This document shows positions 14,635 through 23,600 of a DNA stretch of 32,562 bases, piece by piece. The DNA lies in contig JBNKDU010000196.1 in assembly GCA_050288425.1 (NCBI GenBank), positions 1-32,562 on the forward strand, in the 5' to 3' direction. The stretch is from JARRKU01 sp050288425. GTDB taxonomy: Bacteria > Desulfobacterota > Desulfobacteria > Desulfobacterales > Desulfosarcinaceae. Position 1 is the stretch's first letter. Each line of letters opens with the position of its first letter. Under the pieces are notes generated by a model. The model saw only the letters and a program-made list of their open reading frames with translations, made no database searches and was not told the DNA's origin. The position numbers and the translations under genes are program-made.

Positions 14635-15048
14635 ATGCATCGATTCATCGCGGTTCCATCAAAATCACCGGGCGGGTTGGACGCCTCCCTGGAAGCCCAT
14701 TTCGGCCATTGCGAGGTTTACACCCTGGTTCACGTGGAAAACGGCGAGGTGACCAAAATCGAGGTCGTCTCCAATCCACCGCACCAGGCAGGTGGGTGCC
14801 TGGCGCCGGTGCACGAGCTGGCCCGCAACGGCGTCAATACCTTGATCGTCGGCGGGATGGGCCAGCGGCCTTTGGCGGGATGCAGCCATATGGGCATCGA
14901 TGTCTATTTCAGCGATGGTGCCGGCACCGTGGGACAGGCCATCGACGCCATACTGGCGAGCCGGCTGCGGCGGTTTTCACATGAGAACGCTTGCAGCGAT
15001 GGTTGCGGCAACCATCGGATCGATCCTGCCCCCTTTTCGAACCGTTGA
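14635..15048 (+). CDS. NifX/NifB C-terminal-like (FeMo-cofactor-binding fold) protein
   Basis: A 137-residue protein of the dinitrogenase iron-molybdenum cofactor biosynthesis family. Seen are the FGHCEVYTLV segment near residue 23 (family form FGxAxxF), a central loop with His and Cys after VVSNPP, and the glycine-rich VGGMGQRPL turn. Family members outside nif clusters bind metal-sulfur clusters or serve as small metal carriers; no other nif gene is in the window, so nitrogen fixation should not be inferred. A C-terminal Cys pair (NACSDGCGNH) is an extra feature that could bind metal. ATG 14635 is chosen over longer upstream readings because AAGGAG at 14620-14625 precedes it and the family match begins there. 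Confidence 0.87.
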   Translation: MHRFIAVPSKSPGGLDASLEAHFGHCEVYTLVHVENGEVTKIEVVSNPPHQAGGCLAPVHELARNGVNTLIVGGMGQRPLAGCSHMGIDVYFSDGAGTVGQAIDAILASRLRRFSHENACSDGCGNHRIDPAPFSNR

Positions 15049-15086
15049 GTCTCTCCGTTCCCTGTGGTTGCGGCGGCAGAATTGGG

Positions 15087-15117
15087 TTGACTTGCCCCTC
15101 TTGATCGCTATTATAAC
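15087..15117 (+). promoter_or_regulatory. possible promoter for the ferritin-like gene
   Basis: TTGACT (15087-15092) and TATAAC (15112-15117) are good boxes but lie 19 bp apart, longer than usual. The ATG is 118 bp beyond. Confidence 0.35.
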
Positions 15118-15235
15118 GTACCGTAATTCCAGGCGCCAATGAGGTCGCCGGCGAACCGGCGCCCAGGTTTTATTCGTCGAGCGTCGGAGAGATGAAGACG
15201 AGTATTTTGAACCCGGTCCAAGGAGGGGACGCCGC

Positions 15236-15703
15236 ATGGATTTCAACAATCTGACCGAGATTATTGATTTTGCCATTGCCAAAGAGATCGAGGCGCAGGA
15301 GTTTTACCGCAGCGTTGCGGAGCAGGAGTCTTTTTCCGGCAAGAAGGAGATGCTTCTGGAGTATGCTGCCGAAGAAAAGAAACACCAGACCCTGTTGGAG
15401 GATCTCAAGTCCGGGAAAATCGGCAAGGCAGTGGAAGACTATAAATTCAAATGGATCACGGATATCAAACGAAGCAATTATACCCTCGATATGGAGTACC
15501 GGTCCGGCATGGCGTATCATGAAATTCTCATGCTGGCGTGCAAGCGCGAAGAAAAGGCCCTCAAGCTCTACAACGATCTGCTGGCGCAGGCCGACACCGA
15601 CGCGGCCAGGAAGGTGTTTAAAATTCTATGCCAGGAGGAAGCCAGGCACAAACTGACCCTGGAGACCATGTATGATGATCATATGGCCCAGGCCGGAGAT
15701 TAG
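15236..15703 (+). CDS. rubrerythrin-like ferritin-fold diiron protein
   Basis: A 155-residue four-helix protein with paired E-x-x-H motifs: E47-K-K-H50 and E135-A-R-H138, plus upstream glutamates in AKEIEAQEFY (17-22) and KREEKAL (105-106). This is the rubrerythrin/ferritin-like diiron centre. The C-terminal rubredoxin domain of classical rubrerythrin, with its two CxxC motifs, is absent, so electrons would have to come from a separate partner. Likely roles are peroxide reduction or iron handling under oxidative stress, in keeping with an anaerobe. AAGGAGG precedes ATG 15236 closely. It appears to be expressed alone; miaA begins 42 bp after its stop without a ribosome site and could be co-transcribed. 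Confidence 0.9.
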   Translation: MDFNNLTEIIDFAIAKEIEAQEFYRSVAEQESFSGKKEMLLEYAAEEKKHQTLLEDLKSGKIGKAVEDYKFKWITDIKRSNYTLDMEYRSGMAYHEILMLACKREEKALKLYNDLLAQADTDAARKVFKILCQEEARHKLTLETMYDDHMAQAGD

Positions 15704-15744
15704 CCTGTGACGTCAGGGTTGCGCACCCCCAAAAAAACCGACCA

Positions 15745-16689
15745 GTGACTCGTACGAGCCCGAAGACTAAAATCGTTGTCATTTGCGGTCCCACCGGCGT
15801 GGGCAAGACCGGCTTCGCCGTCCGGCTGGCCCGGCGATTCCACGCGGAAATCGTGGGGGCCGACTCCATGCAGATCTATCGCCGGATGGACATCGGCACG
15901 GCCAAACCAACACCCGGGGAACAGGCGGCCGTACAGCACCATATGGTGGACATCGTCGATCCGGATGAAAATTTCGATGCCGCGACCTATGCCCGCCGGG
16001 CATCGACGTGCATCGAACGCCTGACGGCGAGAAAGATCCGAACATTGGTGGTCGGGGGGACCGGCCTCTACATCAAGGCGCTGCTGCACGGCCTCGCCCC
16101 GATGCTGCCTTCGGATCCATCCATACGGGAACAGCTCCAGGCGGCCATGGCGGCGGATGGTCCGGCAGCCATGCATGCCCGCCTTGCCGCCGTGGACCCG
16201 CAGGCTGCCCGGCGGCTGCACCCCAATGACCGTTACCGGATTCTACGGGCCTTGGAGGTGCAGGCCGTCACCGGTGAGTCCATCTTCACCCATCATGATG
16301 CCCATGGCTTCGGGCAATCCCGATACGATACACTCAAGATCGGCCTGACCCTGCCTCGGGAGGAGCTCTACAACCGAATCGATGGACGCGTGGACCTGAT
16401 GCTGAATCAGGGACTGGAGGAGGAGGTGCGCGGGTTGCTGGCGCAGGGCTATGATCCGGGCTTGAAATCGATGCAGTCCCTGGGCTACCGGCACTTGAGC
16501 GCGGTCATCCGGGAGAAGCTGCCGCTGGAGGAAGCGGTAGGCATCCTGAAACGGGATCATCGGCGCTACGCCAAACGTCAGATGACCTGGTTTCGAAGAG
16601 ATCCGCAGGTCCAATGGCTTACTCCCGGCCAACTGGACGAAGCCGACGTCATGGTGGAAAAGCACTTCGGACCATTAAGCGAATCCTAA
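15745..16689 (+). CDS. miaA: tRNA dimethylallyltransferase
   Basis: Adds a dimethylallyl group to A37 of tRNAs that read codons starting with U. The 314-residue protein has the P-loop GPTGVGKT (15-22), the substrate-binding DSMQIYR (usually DSRQVYR), the GGTGLYIKALLHG segment and the late conserved Lys/Arg-rich KRDHRRYAKRQMTWFRRD. Length and motif order are those of bacterial MiaA. The start is uncertain: GTG 15745 gives a short tail before the P-loop but has no Shine-Dalgarno sequence. The end overlaps by four bases the stop of a small - strand gene, so the two converge. Confidence 0.96.
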   Translation: MTRTSPKTKIVVICGPTGVGKTGFAVRLARRFHAEIVGADSMQIYRRMDIGTAKPTPGEQAAVQHHMVDIVDPDENFDAATYARRASTCIERLTARKIRTLVVGGTGLYIKALLHGLAPMLPSDPSIREQLQAAMAADGPAAMHARLAAVDPQAARRLHPNDRYRILRALEVQAVTGESIFTHHDAHGFGQSRYDTLKIGLTLPREELYNRIDGRVDLMLNQGLEEEVRGLLAQGYDPGLKSMQSLGYRHLSAVIREKLPLEEAVGILKRDHRRYAKRQMTWFRRDPQVQWLTPGQLDEADVMVEKHFGPLSES

Positions 16690-16883
16690 GACGCAGACCT
16701 GTCTCCGGATGGGTCAAGGGGGCGGCCCGACAGCCATCGTCGGGCCGCCCGCCAATCGAAGGTTACCGCGATGCGGCCCGGCGGGGTCACCATGCCGATT
16801 TGCGCGATCCAGGTGACCAGGCCGAAGGAGGCGGCGATGAAAAGAACCCACACCACAACGGCGCTGAAGATGTAGATCATCAT
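16686..16883 (-). CDS. small single-pass membrane protein coupled to a response regulator
   Basis: A 65-residue product with a hydrophobic segment from about 3 to 27 and a basic, proline-containing tail (34-65), so it is probably anchored in the inner membrane with a short soluble tail. I do not recognise a family. Support for it being real comes from its start: the ATG overlaps the TGA of the receiver gene (ATGA), the usual sign of translational coupling. Against it, the last third lies over a 12-bp perfect hairpin (16720-16750) that also looks like a transcription stop for miaA from the other side, and the stop overlaps miaA. If real it would be expressed from the sigma-54 promoter at 17379-17395. 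Confidence 0.55.
   Translation of the reverse strand: MMIYIFSAVVVWVLFIAASFGLVTWIAQIGMVTPPGRIAVTFDWRAARRWLSGRPLDPSGDRSAS
16720..16750. terminator. 12-bp perfect hairpin downstream of miaA
   Basis: GGGCGGCCCGAC (16720-16731) pairs with GTCGGGCCGCCC (16739-16750) around a seven-base loop, 30 bp after the miaA stop. There is no T-run. It lies inside the coding part of the small - strand gene. Confidence 0.5.
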
Positions 16884-17332
16884 CGACTGCCTTCTACGAC
16901 ACTGAGGTTGAACCCGCGCCGGCTGGCACGCTGTTCGATGCGGGAGAGCATATTGGGGATGGAGAAGGGTTTTTCATAAAATTGTTCGACGCCCAAGGCC
17001 TTGGCGTTGATTACGATGTCGTCGAAGCCGAATGCCGAAATCATCACCTTGATGCAATCGGGCGTGTAGGGCTTGGCCCAGAAATAAAATTCCAATCCAT
17101 CCATGCCGGGCAGGCGGTAATCGCAAATAACGATGCCGAAGGTTTGGCGCTTGACCGCCTGCAGTCCTTCTTCCGCCGTGGAAACCACCATCGGTTCGTA
17201 GCCGCAGTGGTTGAGGATCAGGTGGAACGCCGAACGCACCTCTTCATTGTCCTCGATGAGCAGGACTCTTCGATTGGCCTCCTGGTGGGTCGCCTCTATG
17301 GCCGCCATGGTGGTATCGCCTTTCTCTGCCAT
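16880..17332 (-). CDS. stand-alone response-regulator receiver protein
   Basis: A 150-residue protein made of a single receiver domain (about 22-140) and no output domain. The acidic pocket LLIEDNE, phospho-acceptor D71 (ICDYRLPGMDG) and the conserved K121 (YEKPFS) are all present, so phosphorylation is expected. Such proteins act as relay shuttles or by binding a partner. I start at ATG 17332; an internal ATG at 17308 is possible. A sigma-54 promoter lies directly upstream, and the neighbouring unit encodes a hybrid kinase with an NtrC-type activator, so this receiver is a likely target of both. Its stop overlaps the start of a small membrane protein, the obvious candidate partner. Confidence 0.9.
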   Translation of the reverse strand: MAEKGDTTMAAIEATHQEANRRVLLIEDNEEVRSAFHLILNHCGYEPMVVSTAEEGLQAVKRQTFGIVICDYRLPGMDGLEFYFWAKPYTPDCIKVMISAFGFDDIVINAKALGVEQFYEKPFSIPNMLSRIEQRASRRGFNLSVVEGSR

Positions 17333-17378
17333 ATCCAAACATCAGATCAAGTTCCGAATCGCTCGTTCCGCAGAGTGA

Positions 17379-17395
17379 TTGCAGAAAAGGTGCCA
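17379..17395 (-). promoter_or_regulatory. sigma-54 (RpoN) -24/-12 promoter
   Basis: On the - strand the 17 bases read TGGCACCTTTTCTGCAA. The invariant GG and GC are separated by exactly 10 bases and the flanks match TGGCAC and TGCA. The expected transcription start is about 10 bp downstream, some 37 bp before the receiver's ATG. In the region upstream (17400-17584) lie a 12-bp palindrome TGAAATATTTCA (17417-17428) and a GGGG-ATAT(G)-CCCC dyad (17485-17497) that could be activator sites. Confidence 0.75.
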
Positions 17396-17416
17396 TGGCG
17401 CCGAAAATTAAAATTT

Positions 17417-17428
17417 TGAAATATTTCA
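17417..17428. promoter_or_regulatory. 12-bp palindrome upstream of the sigma-54 promoter
   Basis: TGAAATATTTCA is a perfect palindrome about 20 bp upstream of the -24 element. That is closer than typical NtrC-type enhancer sites, so it could be an activator, helper or repressor site, or chance in an AT-rich patch. Confidence 0.3.
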
Positions 17429-17584
17429 GGTTAGTTAATTGGATATGCGGGAATTGTGGGGGGAGGCGGCAATTTCAGCATTTGGGGGATATGCCCCGCA
17501 GTTCGTGGGCAAATAACCCATCCGGAAAATTCCAGGGTTCGATGGCAGCGGGCATTTCCGGCGGCGGGACCTCGGCCGGGCCGG

Positions 17585-18967
17585 TCAGGTTTTGTTGCGT
17601 CGATACCGGAATTTATCCCGGCTCATGCGGAGCAGTTTTGCGGCCTTGGAAGCATTTCCGTCGGACATGGCCAGGGCCTGTTCGAAATAGGTTCTTTCGA
17701 TGGTCTGCAGAACCACCGAGATATCGATGCCTTCCCGGGTCAGGGGGGGCAGGCCGGGATGATGATTCGAGGCCTGGACCGGAACGGATATCGGGGAGCT
17801 TTCGTCGAGTCCCAGCTGGGCCAGCCCCATCAGCGTGCCACTGCCCAGCAATACGGCGCGTTCGATGAGGTTGCGCAGTTCTCGGATATTGCCGCTCCAG
17901 TTGTAGTTCTCCAGGGCGAAGGCGGCTTCGGGTTCGAAGCCGGTGAACTCCTTGCCGAATTTTAATGTGAAGCGTTCCAGGAAGAATTTGGCCAACGGCA
18001 TGATATCTTCCCGGCGTTGGTTCAACGGCGGGACTTCGATTTTAACCACGGCCAACCGGTAGTAAAGATCCAGGCGGAAGTCACCGTCTTTGGCCATGGC
18101 CAGCAGGTCCTTGTTGGTGGCGGAAATAACCCGCGTGTCGACCTGATGCTTCTGGGTTCCCCCCACGCGGAAATACTCTCCTGCTTCCAGAAAACGCAAG
18201 AGTTTGGCCTGGGCTTCGGCGCTCAAGTCGCCCACCTCGTCCAGGAAAAGCGTGCCCTTGGCCGCCTCTTCCACCAGGCCGGTCTTGCCGTTTTTGCCTG
18301 CGCCGCTGAAAGCCCCCTTTTCGTAGCCGAACAATTCACTTTCGATGAGTTCCCTGGGGATGGCGGCGCAGTTGACCGTCACCAGGGGGCCTTGAAAGTT
18401 GGGACTGCGGTAGTGAATGGTTTGGGCCACCAGTTCCTTGCCGCTGCCGGTGTCGCCCAGGATCAGCGCCGGGGTATCCTTGCTCTGGGCCACCATCGCC
18501 ACAATTTCCAGGATCTGCTTGATGGGTTTGCTTTCTCCCACGATCACGGGCAGGTTCTGGGCAATATACTTCTCCTGGAGCAGTTGAATCTCTTTTTTCA
18601 GCGCGATGGTTTCCAGGGCGTTGCGCACGGTAATGATCAAGCCGTTCATGTCCAACGGTTTGACAATATAATCGTAGGCCCCCAGCTTCATGGCCGCGAC
18701 CACGGTCTGAACGTCTTCATAGGCGGTGATCATGATCACCAGGGTGTCGGATTTGTAACGCTTGATCTGCTCCAGGGCTTCGATGCCGCTGATGCCGGGC
18801 AGTCCGATATCGAGCAGGATCAGGTCGGGCTGGATGTCCGGCAATATCGCCAGCGCGTCTTCGGCGTTGGCGAAGCCGTGGACGCTGTAATGCTGCCGGA
18901 GCGCCAGGGTGATGCCTTCGCGGGCGATATCTTCGTCGTCGACGATGAACAGGGAAAATTTCGTCAT
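17585..18967 (-). CDS. NtrC-family sigma-54-dependent response regulator
   Basis: A 460-residue transcription activator with receiver (about 4-120, phospho-acceptor D53 in LLDIGLPG), AAA+ sigma-54 interaction domain (about 140-370) and a Fis-type helix-turn-helix at the C-terminus (SKAAKLLRMSRDKFRYR). The AAA+ part shows Walker A GDTGSGKE, Walker B FLDEVGD and the sigma-54 contact loop as GAFSGA, where most relatives have GAFTGA. Phosphorylation should let it oligomerise, hydrolyse ATP and open RpoN promoters. Its ATG overlaps the kinase stop (ATGA), so the kinase-regulator pair is translated together. The nearest RpoN promoter, at 17379-17395, lies about 190 bp downstream of its stop and is the obvious candidate target. 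Confidence 0.96.
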   Translation of the reverse strand: MTKFSLFIVDDEDIAREGITLALRQHYSVHGFANAEDALAILPDIQPDLILLDIGLPGISGIEALEQIKRYKSDTLVIMITAYEDVQTVVAAMKLGAYDYIVKPLDMNGLIITVRNALETIALKKEIQLLQEKYIAQNLPVIVGESKPIKQILEIVAMVAQSKDTPALILGDTGSGKELVAQTIHYRSPNFQGPLVTVNCAAIPRELIESELFGYEKGAFSGAGKNGKTGLVEEAAKGTLFLDEVGDLSAEAQAKLLRFLEAGEYFRVGGTQKHQVDTRVISATNKDLLAMAKDGDFRLDLYYRLAVVKIEVPPLNQRREDIMPLAKFFLERFTLKFGKEFTGFEPEAAFALENYNWSGNIRELRNLIERAVLLGSGTLMGLAQLGLDESSPISVPVQASNHHPGLPPLTREGIDISVVLQTIERTYFEQALAMSDGNASKAAKLLRMSRDKFRYRRNKT

Positions 18968-20517
18968 CGTGGGTACTTCCTCTTTTCGATGGGCAAGATG
19001 ATGGTGAAATGCGCCCCCCCCAGTTCTCCGGCGGTGACGGTCAGCGAGCCGTTGTGATCGGTGACGATGCGCTGGGCGATGCTCAGGCCGATGCCCGATC
19101 CATCGGGGCTGGTGGTAAAAAAGGGATCGAAGATTTTATCTCTCAGCTCTTCCGGCACGCCCGGTCCGGAATCGGAGAAGGTGATGCTGATCTCATTGTC
19201 GAAGGTATAGGTGGTTACGGCGATCTTCTTCAGATCGGTCGCTTCCCGCAGGGCATGCCCGGCGTTTTGGATCAGGTTGAGAAAGACCTGCTCGATCAGG
19301 TTCCCGTCGCCATAGCAGGTCGGCAATTGCTTGAACAGGGAAGTGGTCACCTGGATGCCGGCCTTGCGCAGGGTCACGGCGGAGAGCGAGATCACGTTGT
19401 CCAGGCATTTGTTGATGTCGATGGGCACCATCCGCGGGGCCGTGGGCTTGGAAAAGTCGAGGACCCGCTTGATCACCGAATCCACCTTGTGCGACGCCAG
19501 TTTCAGCTGGCCGACGATCTGTTTCATCAGGTCGATATCCTTGGGCAGCAGGGTCTCGGTTTCGCACATCTGTTCCAGGGTATACAGGTAGGAAGTGATG
19601 CCGGTGAGCGGGTTGCGGATTTCGTGGGCCATACCCGAGGCAATCCGGCCCAGGGAGGACATTTTGTTGCGCACCAGCAGGAGCCGTTCCAATTCCTTGG
19701 TGTGGGTGATGTCCACGAGATTGATCAGAATGCTTTCCTTGCCCTGGTACTCGAACAGGCTGGCCCGGCAGTTGACCCAGATATACTTCTTGTGGTTCTT
19801 GGCCGGCACCTGGATTTGGATGCGCAGGTCCGCCTCTGCATTGTCGGATTCCCGGTTGAGCAGGTTCTGGTAGGCAAGCTTCACTCCGGCCAGGTCCTCC
19901 GGATGGATGAAGCTGAAGTCGCGGCAAAGCACCTTCTCGGCCAATTGGTCCACGGTACGGGAAAGTTCCGGATTCTGGTAGATGACCTTTTCATCCTGCA
20001 CGATGGCGATTCCCACCAGGGACTGTTCCACCAGGTCCTGGAACTGTTTCAGGCTTTTATCCCGCTCGGCGGTCCGTTCGCGCACCAGCAGTTCCAGCGA
20101 ATCACGATGTTTTTTCAGTTCGAGCTGGTTGCGGATGCGGGCTTTGGTCACCACCGGGTTGAAGGGTTTGGCGATAAAATCCACCGCCCCCATCTCGAAT
20201 CCCTTGGACTCGGTCTCCTTGTCATTCCTGGCGGTGATCAGGATAATGGGGATGTCGCAGGTCCGCGGATCCTCTTTGAGTTTTTGGCACATTTCGAATC
20301 CGTCCAGACCGGGCATGATGAGATCCAGCAGGACCAGGTCGGGCATCAACCGGTGGGAGTTCTCGAGGGCTTCGAGGCTGTCGCTGAATCCGATGACATC
20401 GTGGTTCCCATCCTCCAGGATACTTTCCAGCAATTGGACCTGGAAGGGGTCGTCGTCGACGATGAAGATGCGGGAGTGCTCGGGTCGTGTGGGGGGTGCT
20501 GTGGGTTCGGCCTGCAT
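18964..20517 (-). CDS. hybrid sensor histidine kinase (receiver-PAS-HisKA-HATPase)
   Basis: A 517-residue cytoplasmic kinase with no membrane segment. The order is an N-terminal receiver (about 16-130, phospho-acceptor D65 in LLDLIMPG, K117 in AKPF), a coiled linker, a PAS domain (about 155-275), the dimerisation/phospho-acceptor helix with H298 in MAHEIRNPLTG, and a catalytic ATPase part with N-, G1 (DSGPGV) and G2 (GSGIGLS) boxes. A receiver in front of the PAS domain suggests that it is itself controlled by another kinase. It overlaps the NtrC-type regulator gene and is its probable partner. ATG 20517 has only a weak AGG upstream. A candidate promoter lies at 20590-20619. Confidence 0.95.
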   Translation of the reverse strand: MQAEPTAPPTRPEHSRIFIVDDDPFQVQLLESILEDGNHDVIGFSDSLEALENSHRLMPDLVLLDLIMPGLDGFEMCQKLKEDPRTCDIPIILITARNDKETESKGFEMGAVDFIAKPFNPVVTKARIRNQLELKKHRDSLELLVRERTAERDKSLKQFQDLVEQSLVGIAIVQDEKVIYQNPELSRTVDQLAEKVLCRDFSFIHPEDLAGVKLAYQNLLNRESDNAEADLRIQIQVPAKNHKKYIWVNCRASLFEYQGKESILINLVDITHTKELERLLLVRNKMSSLGRIASGMAHEIRNPLTGITSYLYTLEQMCETETLLPKDIDLMKQIVGQLKLASHKVDSVIKRVLDFSKPTAPRMVPIDINKCLDNVISLSAVTLRKAGIQVTTSLFKQLPTCYGDGNLIEQVFLNLIQNAGHALREATDLKKIAVTTYTFDNEISITFSDSGPGVPEELRDKIFDPFFTTSPDGSGIGLSIAQRIVTDHNGSLTVTAGELGGAHFTIILPIEKRKYPR

Positions 20518-20589
20518 CGATACCTGCGTGTTTTGCGTTCCGGATTGTCGGCCGGCCGGCGAAGCGGCCCGCGCCTGTATTAAGAGAAC

Positions 20590-20619
20590 ATCCTACCCGG
20601 TAATGGGCCTTTTCGTCAA
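20590..20619 (-). promoter_or_regulatory. candidate sigma-70 promoter for the kinase operon
   Basis: On the - strand TTGACG (20619-20614) and TAGGAT (20595-20590) are 18 bp apart, 5/6 and 4/6 matches. Transcription would start near 20583, about 65 bp before the kinase ATG. Confidence 0.4.
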
Positions 20620-20647
20620 ACAGATCGACGGGAGTGCGGATACCGCG

Positions 20648-23600
20648 TCACAATTCGGCGCGGTCACCCAGGTTGCCATAGCGGTGGTAGTTGTCGCAGA
20701 CACTCTGGTTCTGGACGTAGTGGATCAGTTCCAGGCGTCCTTCCATGAGCACGGGGCTGCGGGCGATATGATACCCTTTCCGGGCGGCGGCTTCCAGAAC
20801 GGCCGCCGGTACCCGGTCCGGGGCCGCAAAACGGATCCGCTGCAGCACCTCCAGCGAGGCGATCAGCTGGTCGTCCGATTGACGCCGGACCGGCGACGGT
20901 CCGATCAGGTCCCGGGCGTCCACCCTCGCAAGAAAGTCCGTGACCGGATTGTCCAGGTCTTCCGGAATGCTGATCACCGCGGTATTGCCGGTGATGCGGG
21001 CGGCGGCGATACGTGCCAGGGTCTCGAAGAGGTTGTCTTCGGGATGCAGGCGGATGCCCACCGCCCCCAGCGGGAGATATCGGTGGATGTTGTCCTGGCC
21101 GCGCAGATGAAAGTAATCCTTCTCCCGGCCGAACTCCTGCTCCCAATGGAAAAGATAACTTTTTACGGCGCGGATGGTTTTGTCCAGATCCTCCCGCAGG
21201 TCGCCGAACCGGCCCCACATGGCTTTGCGGCGCCAGTCCAGCATCGTGCGCAGCAATGCGGTTTCTTCCTTCAGGGTGTCGATCTGCGGGGGCGCAACAT
21301 CCTGAAAATCCATGAACTGGGCCACGTAATTGGGACCGCCGGCCTTGATCGCCGGACCCAGGGCGGATTTTCCCATGCCGCCGAAGGGTTGCCGCAGGGT
21401 GATGGCGCCGGTGGTACCCCGGTTGATATACAGGTTGCCGGCCTTGACGGCGGCTTTCCAGCGTTCCTGCTCGCGGGCGTCGAGACTCTCCAGGCCGGAG
21501 GTGAGGCCGTAGCCCGTCTGGTTGACCAGTTCGATGGCATGGTCCAGGTCGTCGGCGCACATGACCCCCAGCAGGGGTCCGAAGAACTCGGTCATATGGG
21601 TATTGCCGCCCGGTTGCACGTTGTACTTGATCCCCGGGGTCCACATGTGCGGATTGTCATGAACCCGCTCCGGTTTCAGGGCCCATTCCTCCAGGGGTTC
21701 CAGGGTGGTCAGGGCCCGTTCCAGGTCGCCGGCCGGCGGCCGGATCAGGGCGCCCATCCGGTTGGCGAAATCCCAGCAGGAACCCGTCGCGAGGCTGCGG
21801 GCCGCGTCCACCAGGTGGCGTTTGAAATTTTCGTCCTCATAGACCTCTTTTTCCAGGATCAGCAAGGAAGTGGCCGAACATTTCTGGCCGCCGTTGCTGA
21901 AGGCGGAGTAGATCACGTTCTTGATGGCCTGGTCCCGGTCGGCCATGGCCGTGACCACGGTGGCGTTCTTGCCGCCGGTTTCCGCCGAAAGCAGCATTCC
22001 CGGTTTTTGTGCCAGCATGGCCATGCCGGTCTCGGTGCCGCCGGTGAGGATGACGAAATCCACGTCCGGATGGGTGACCAGGTGGGATCCCGCGCTGCCG
22101 CCCTGGCAGGGGACGAACTGCAACACTTTCCTGGAAATTCCCGCGCGCCAGAAGCATTGGCACAATACCCAGGCCACGAGGACGGCGTCGCTGGCCGGCT
22201 TGAAGATCACGGTGTTGCCGGCCGCCAGGGCCGCCACGATGCCGCCGCAGGGGATGGCGATGGGAAAGTTCCAGGGCGTGACCACGGCCCCGACCCCTTT
22301 GCCGGCGGCCTCGATGGTTGCGATCTCCGTCAGGCGACGGGCCGAGAACGGGTAGTATTCGGCGAAATCGACGGCCTCGGATACCTCCACATCCGCCTCG
22401 GAAAAGAGCTTGCCCGTGTTGGCCGCGGCGACGCCGATGAGATCCCCGCGGGCGGCGCGCAGTTCGGCGGCCACCCGGGAAAGCATCCGGTGGCGCTCCT
22501 CCATGGGCAGGCCGCGCCAGCCGTCCGGATCCTGTTTGGCAATATCCACGGCCGTATCGATCTCGTCGACGGTGGCCAACCCATAGGTGGCCACGGGAAT
22601 CTCCGCCGGAAGTCGGGACGGATCCACACAGCGCCGCAGGTCCCGGTGGTCCGAAACCTCCTTGCCGGCCACCACCAGCGGGATTCGAACGGGTTCCTCG
22701 TCGGCCGACTTCTTCCAGCGGTCGCGGATGGCCTCGGCCCAGCGGCGGTTGGCCGCCAGGGACCAGTCGGTGTCGGGTTCGTTGTTGAATTCGCCTTCGT
22801 AGCAGGTGCCCATCCGTTCGGGAAAGCGTTCCGTGTTGCGATCCTGGATGCGATGGGGGCGCTTGCCGGCCCGGTCGCGGTACCGGCAGGAGGCCTCGAA
22901 TTGTTCGCGCAGGAAGCGCCAATGCCTGGAATCCGTGGTGAGATGCGGGGCATAGCGCAGGAAGTTCTCCTTTTCGGTGTTCTCGTCCAGGCGGCGAACC
23001 AGGTAGGCGATGGCGTTGATGAATTCGTCCCGGCTGGCCACCGGGGCGTAGAGCAGCAACTCTTCGGATGTTTCGCTCAGGGCCCGGCGCACGTGGTCGG
23101 CCATGCCCTCGAGCATTTCGAAATGGTAGTGGGCCTGCACTTCATTGACCTTGGCCAGCTCGTAGGCATAGGCCAGCTCGAACAGATTGTGGGAGGCGAT
23201 GCCCAGTCGGACCGCCCGGGCATTCTCCGGTTCCATGCCCAGGTGCACCATGCGTTTAAAATTGGCGTCCACTTCCAACTTGTTGTCGTAGGGGGCCAGA
23301 GGCCAGTTGAACAGGGCCGCTTCGAGCCGTTCCATCTCCATGTTGGCCCCTTTGACGATCCGCAGCATGATGGGGCTGCCGCCCTCCGCTACCCGCTTCC
23401 GGGCCCATCGGCAGAGTTGCTGCTGGATGGCATAGGAGTCGGGCAGGTAGGCCTGCAGCACGATGCCGGCCTGATAGTCCTTGAACTCCGGCTGCTCCAG
23501 GGTGCGGATGAACGCATGATAGGTGATTTCCAGGTCGCGGTATTCCTCCATATCGAGGTTGACCAGCTTGGGCGCGCGGCTGCCGTCCAGGTGGGCGAAG

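Noticed and set aside
14635..15048. Nitrogen-fixation gene cluster suggested by the NifX-like fold and the nifJ name
   Set aside because: No nifHDK or other nif gene is present; both families are common outside nitrogen fixation.
20545..20575. GGCCGG-rich stretch similar to stem-loop 3 at 4442-4493
   Set aside because: Similarity is limited to short GGCC/CCGG steps expected in GC-rich DNA, with no matching long stem.
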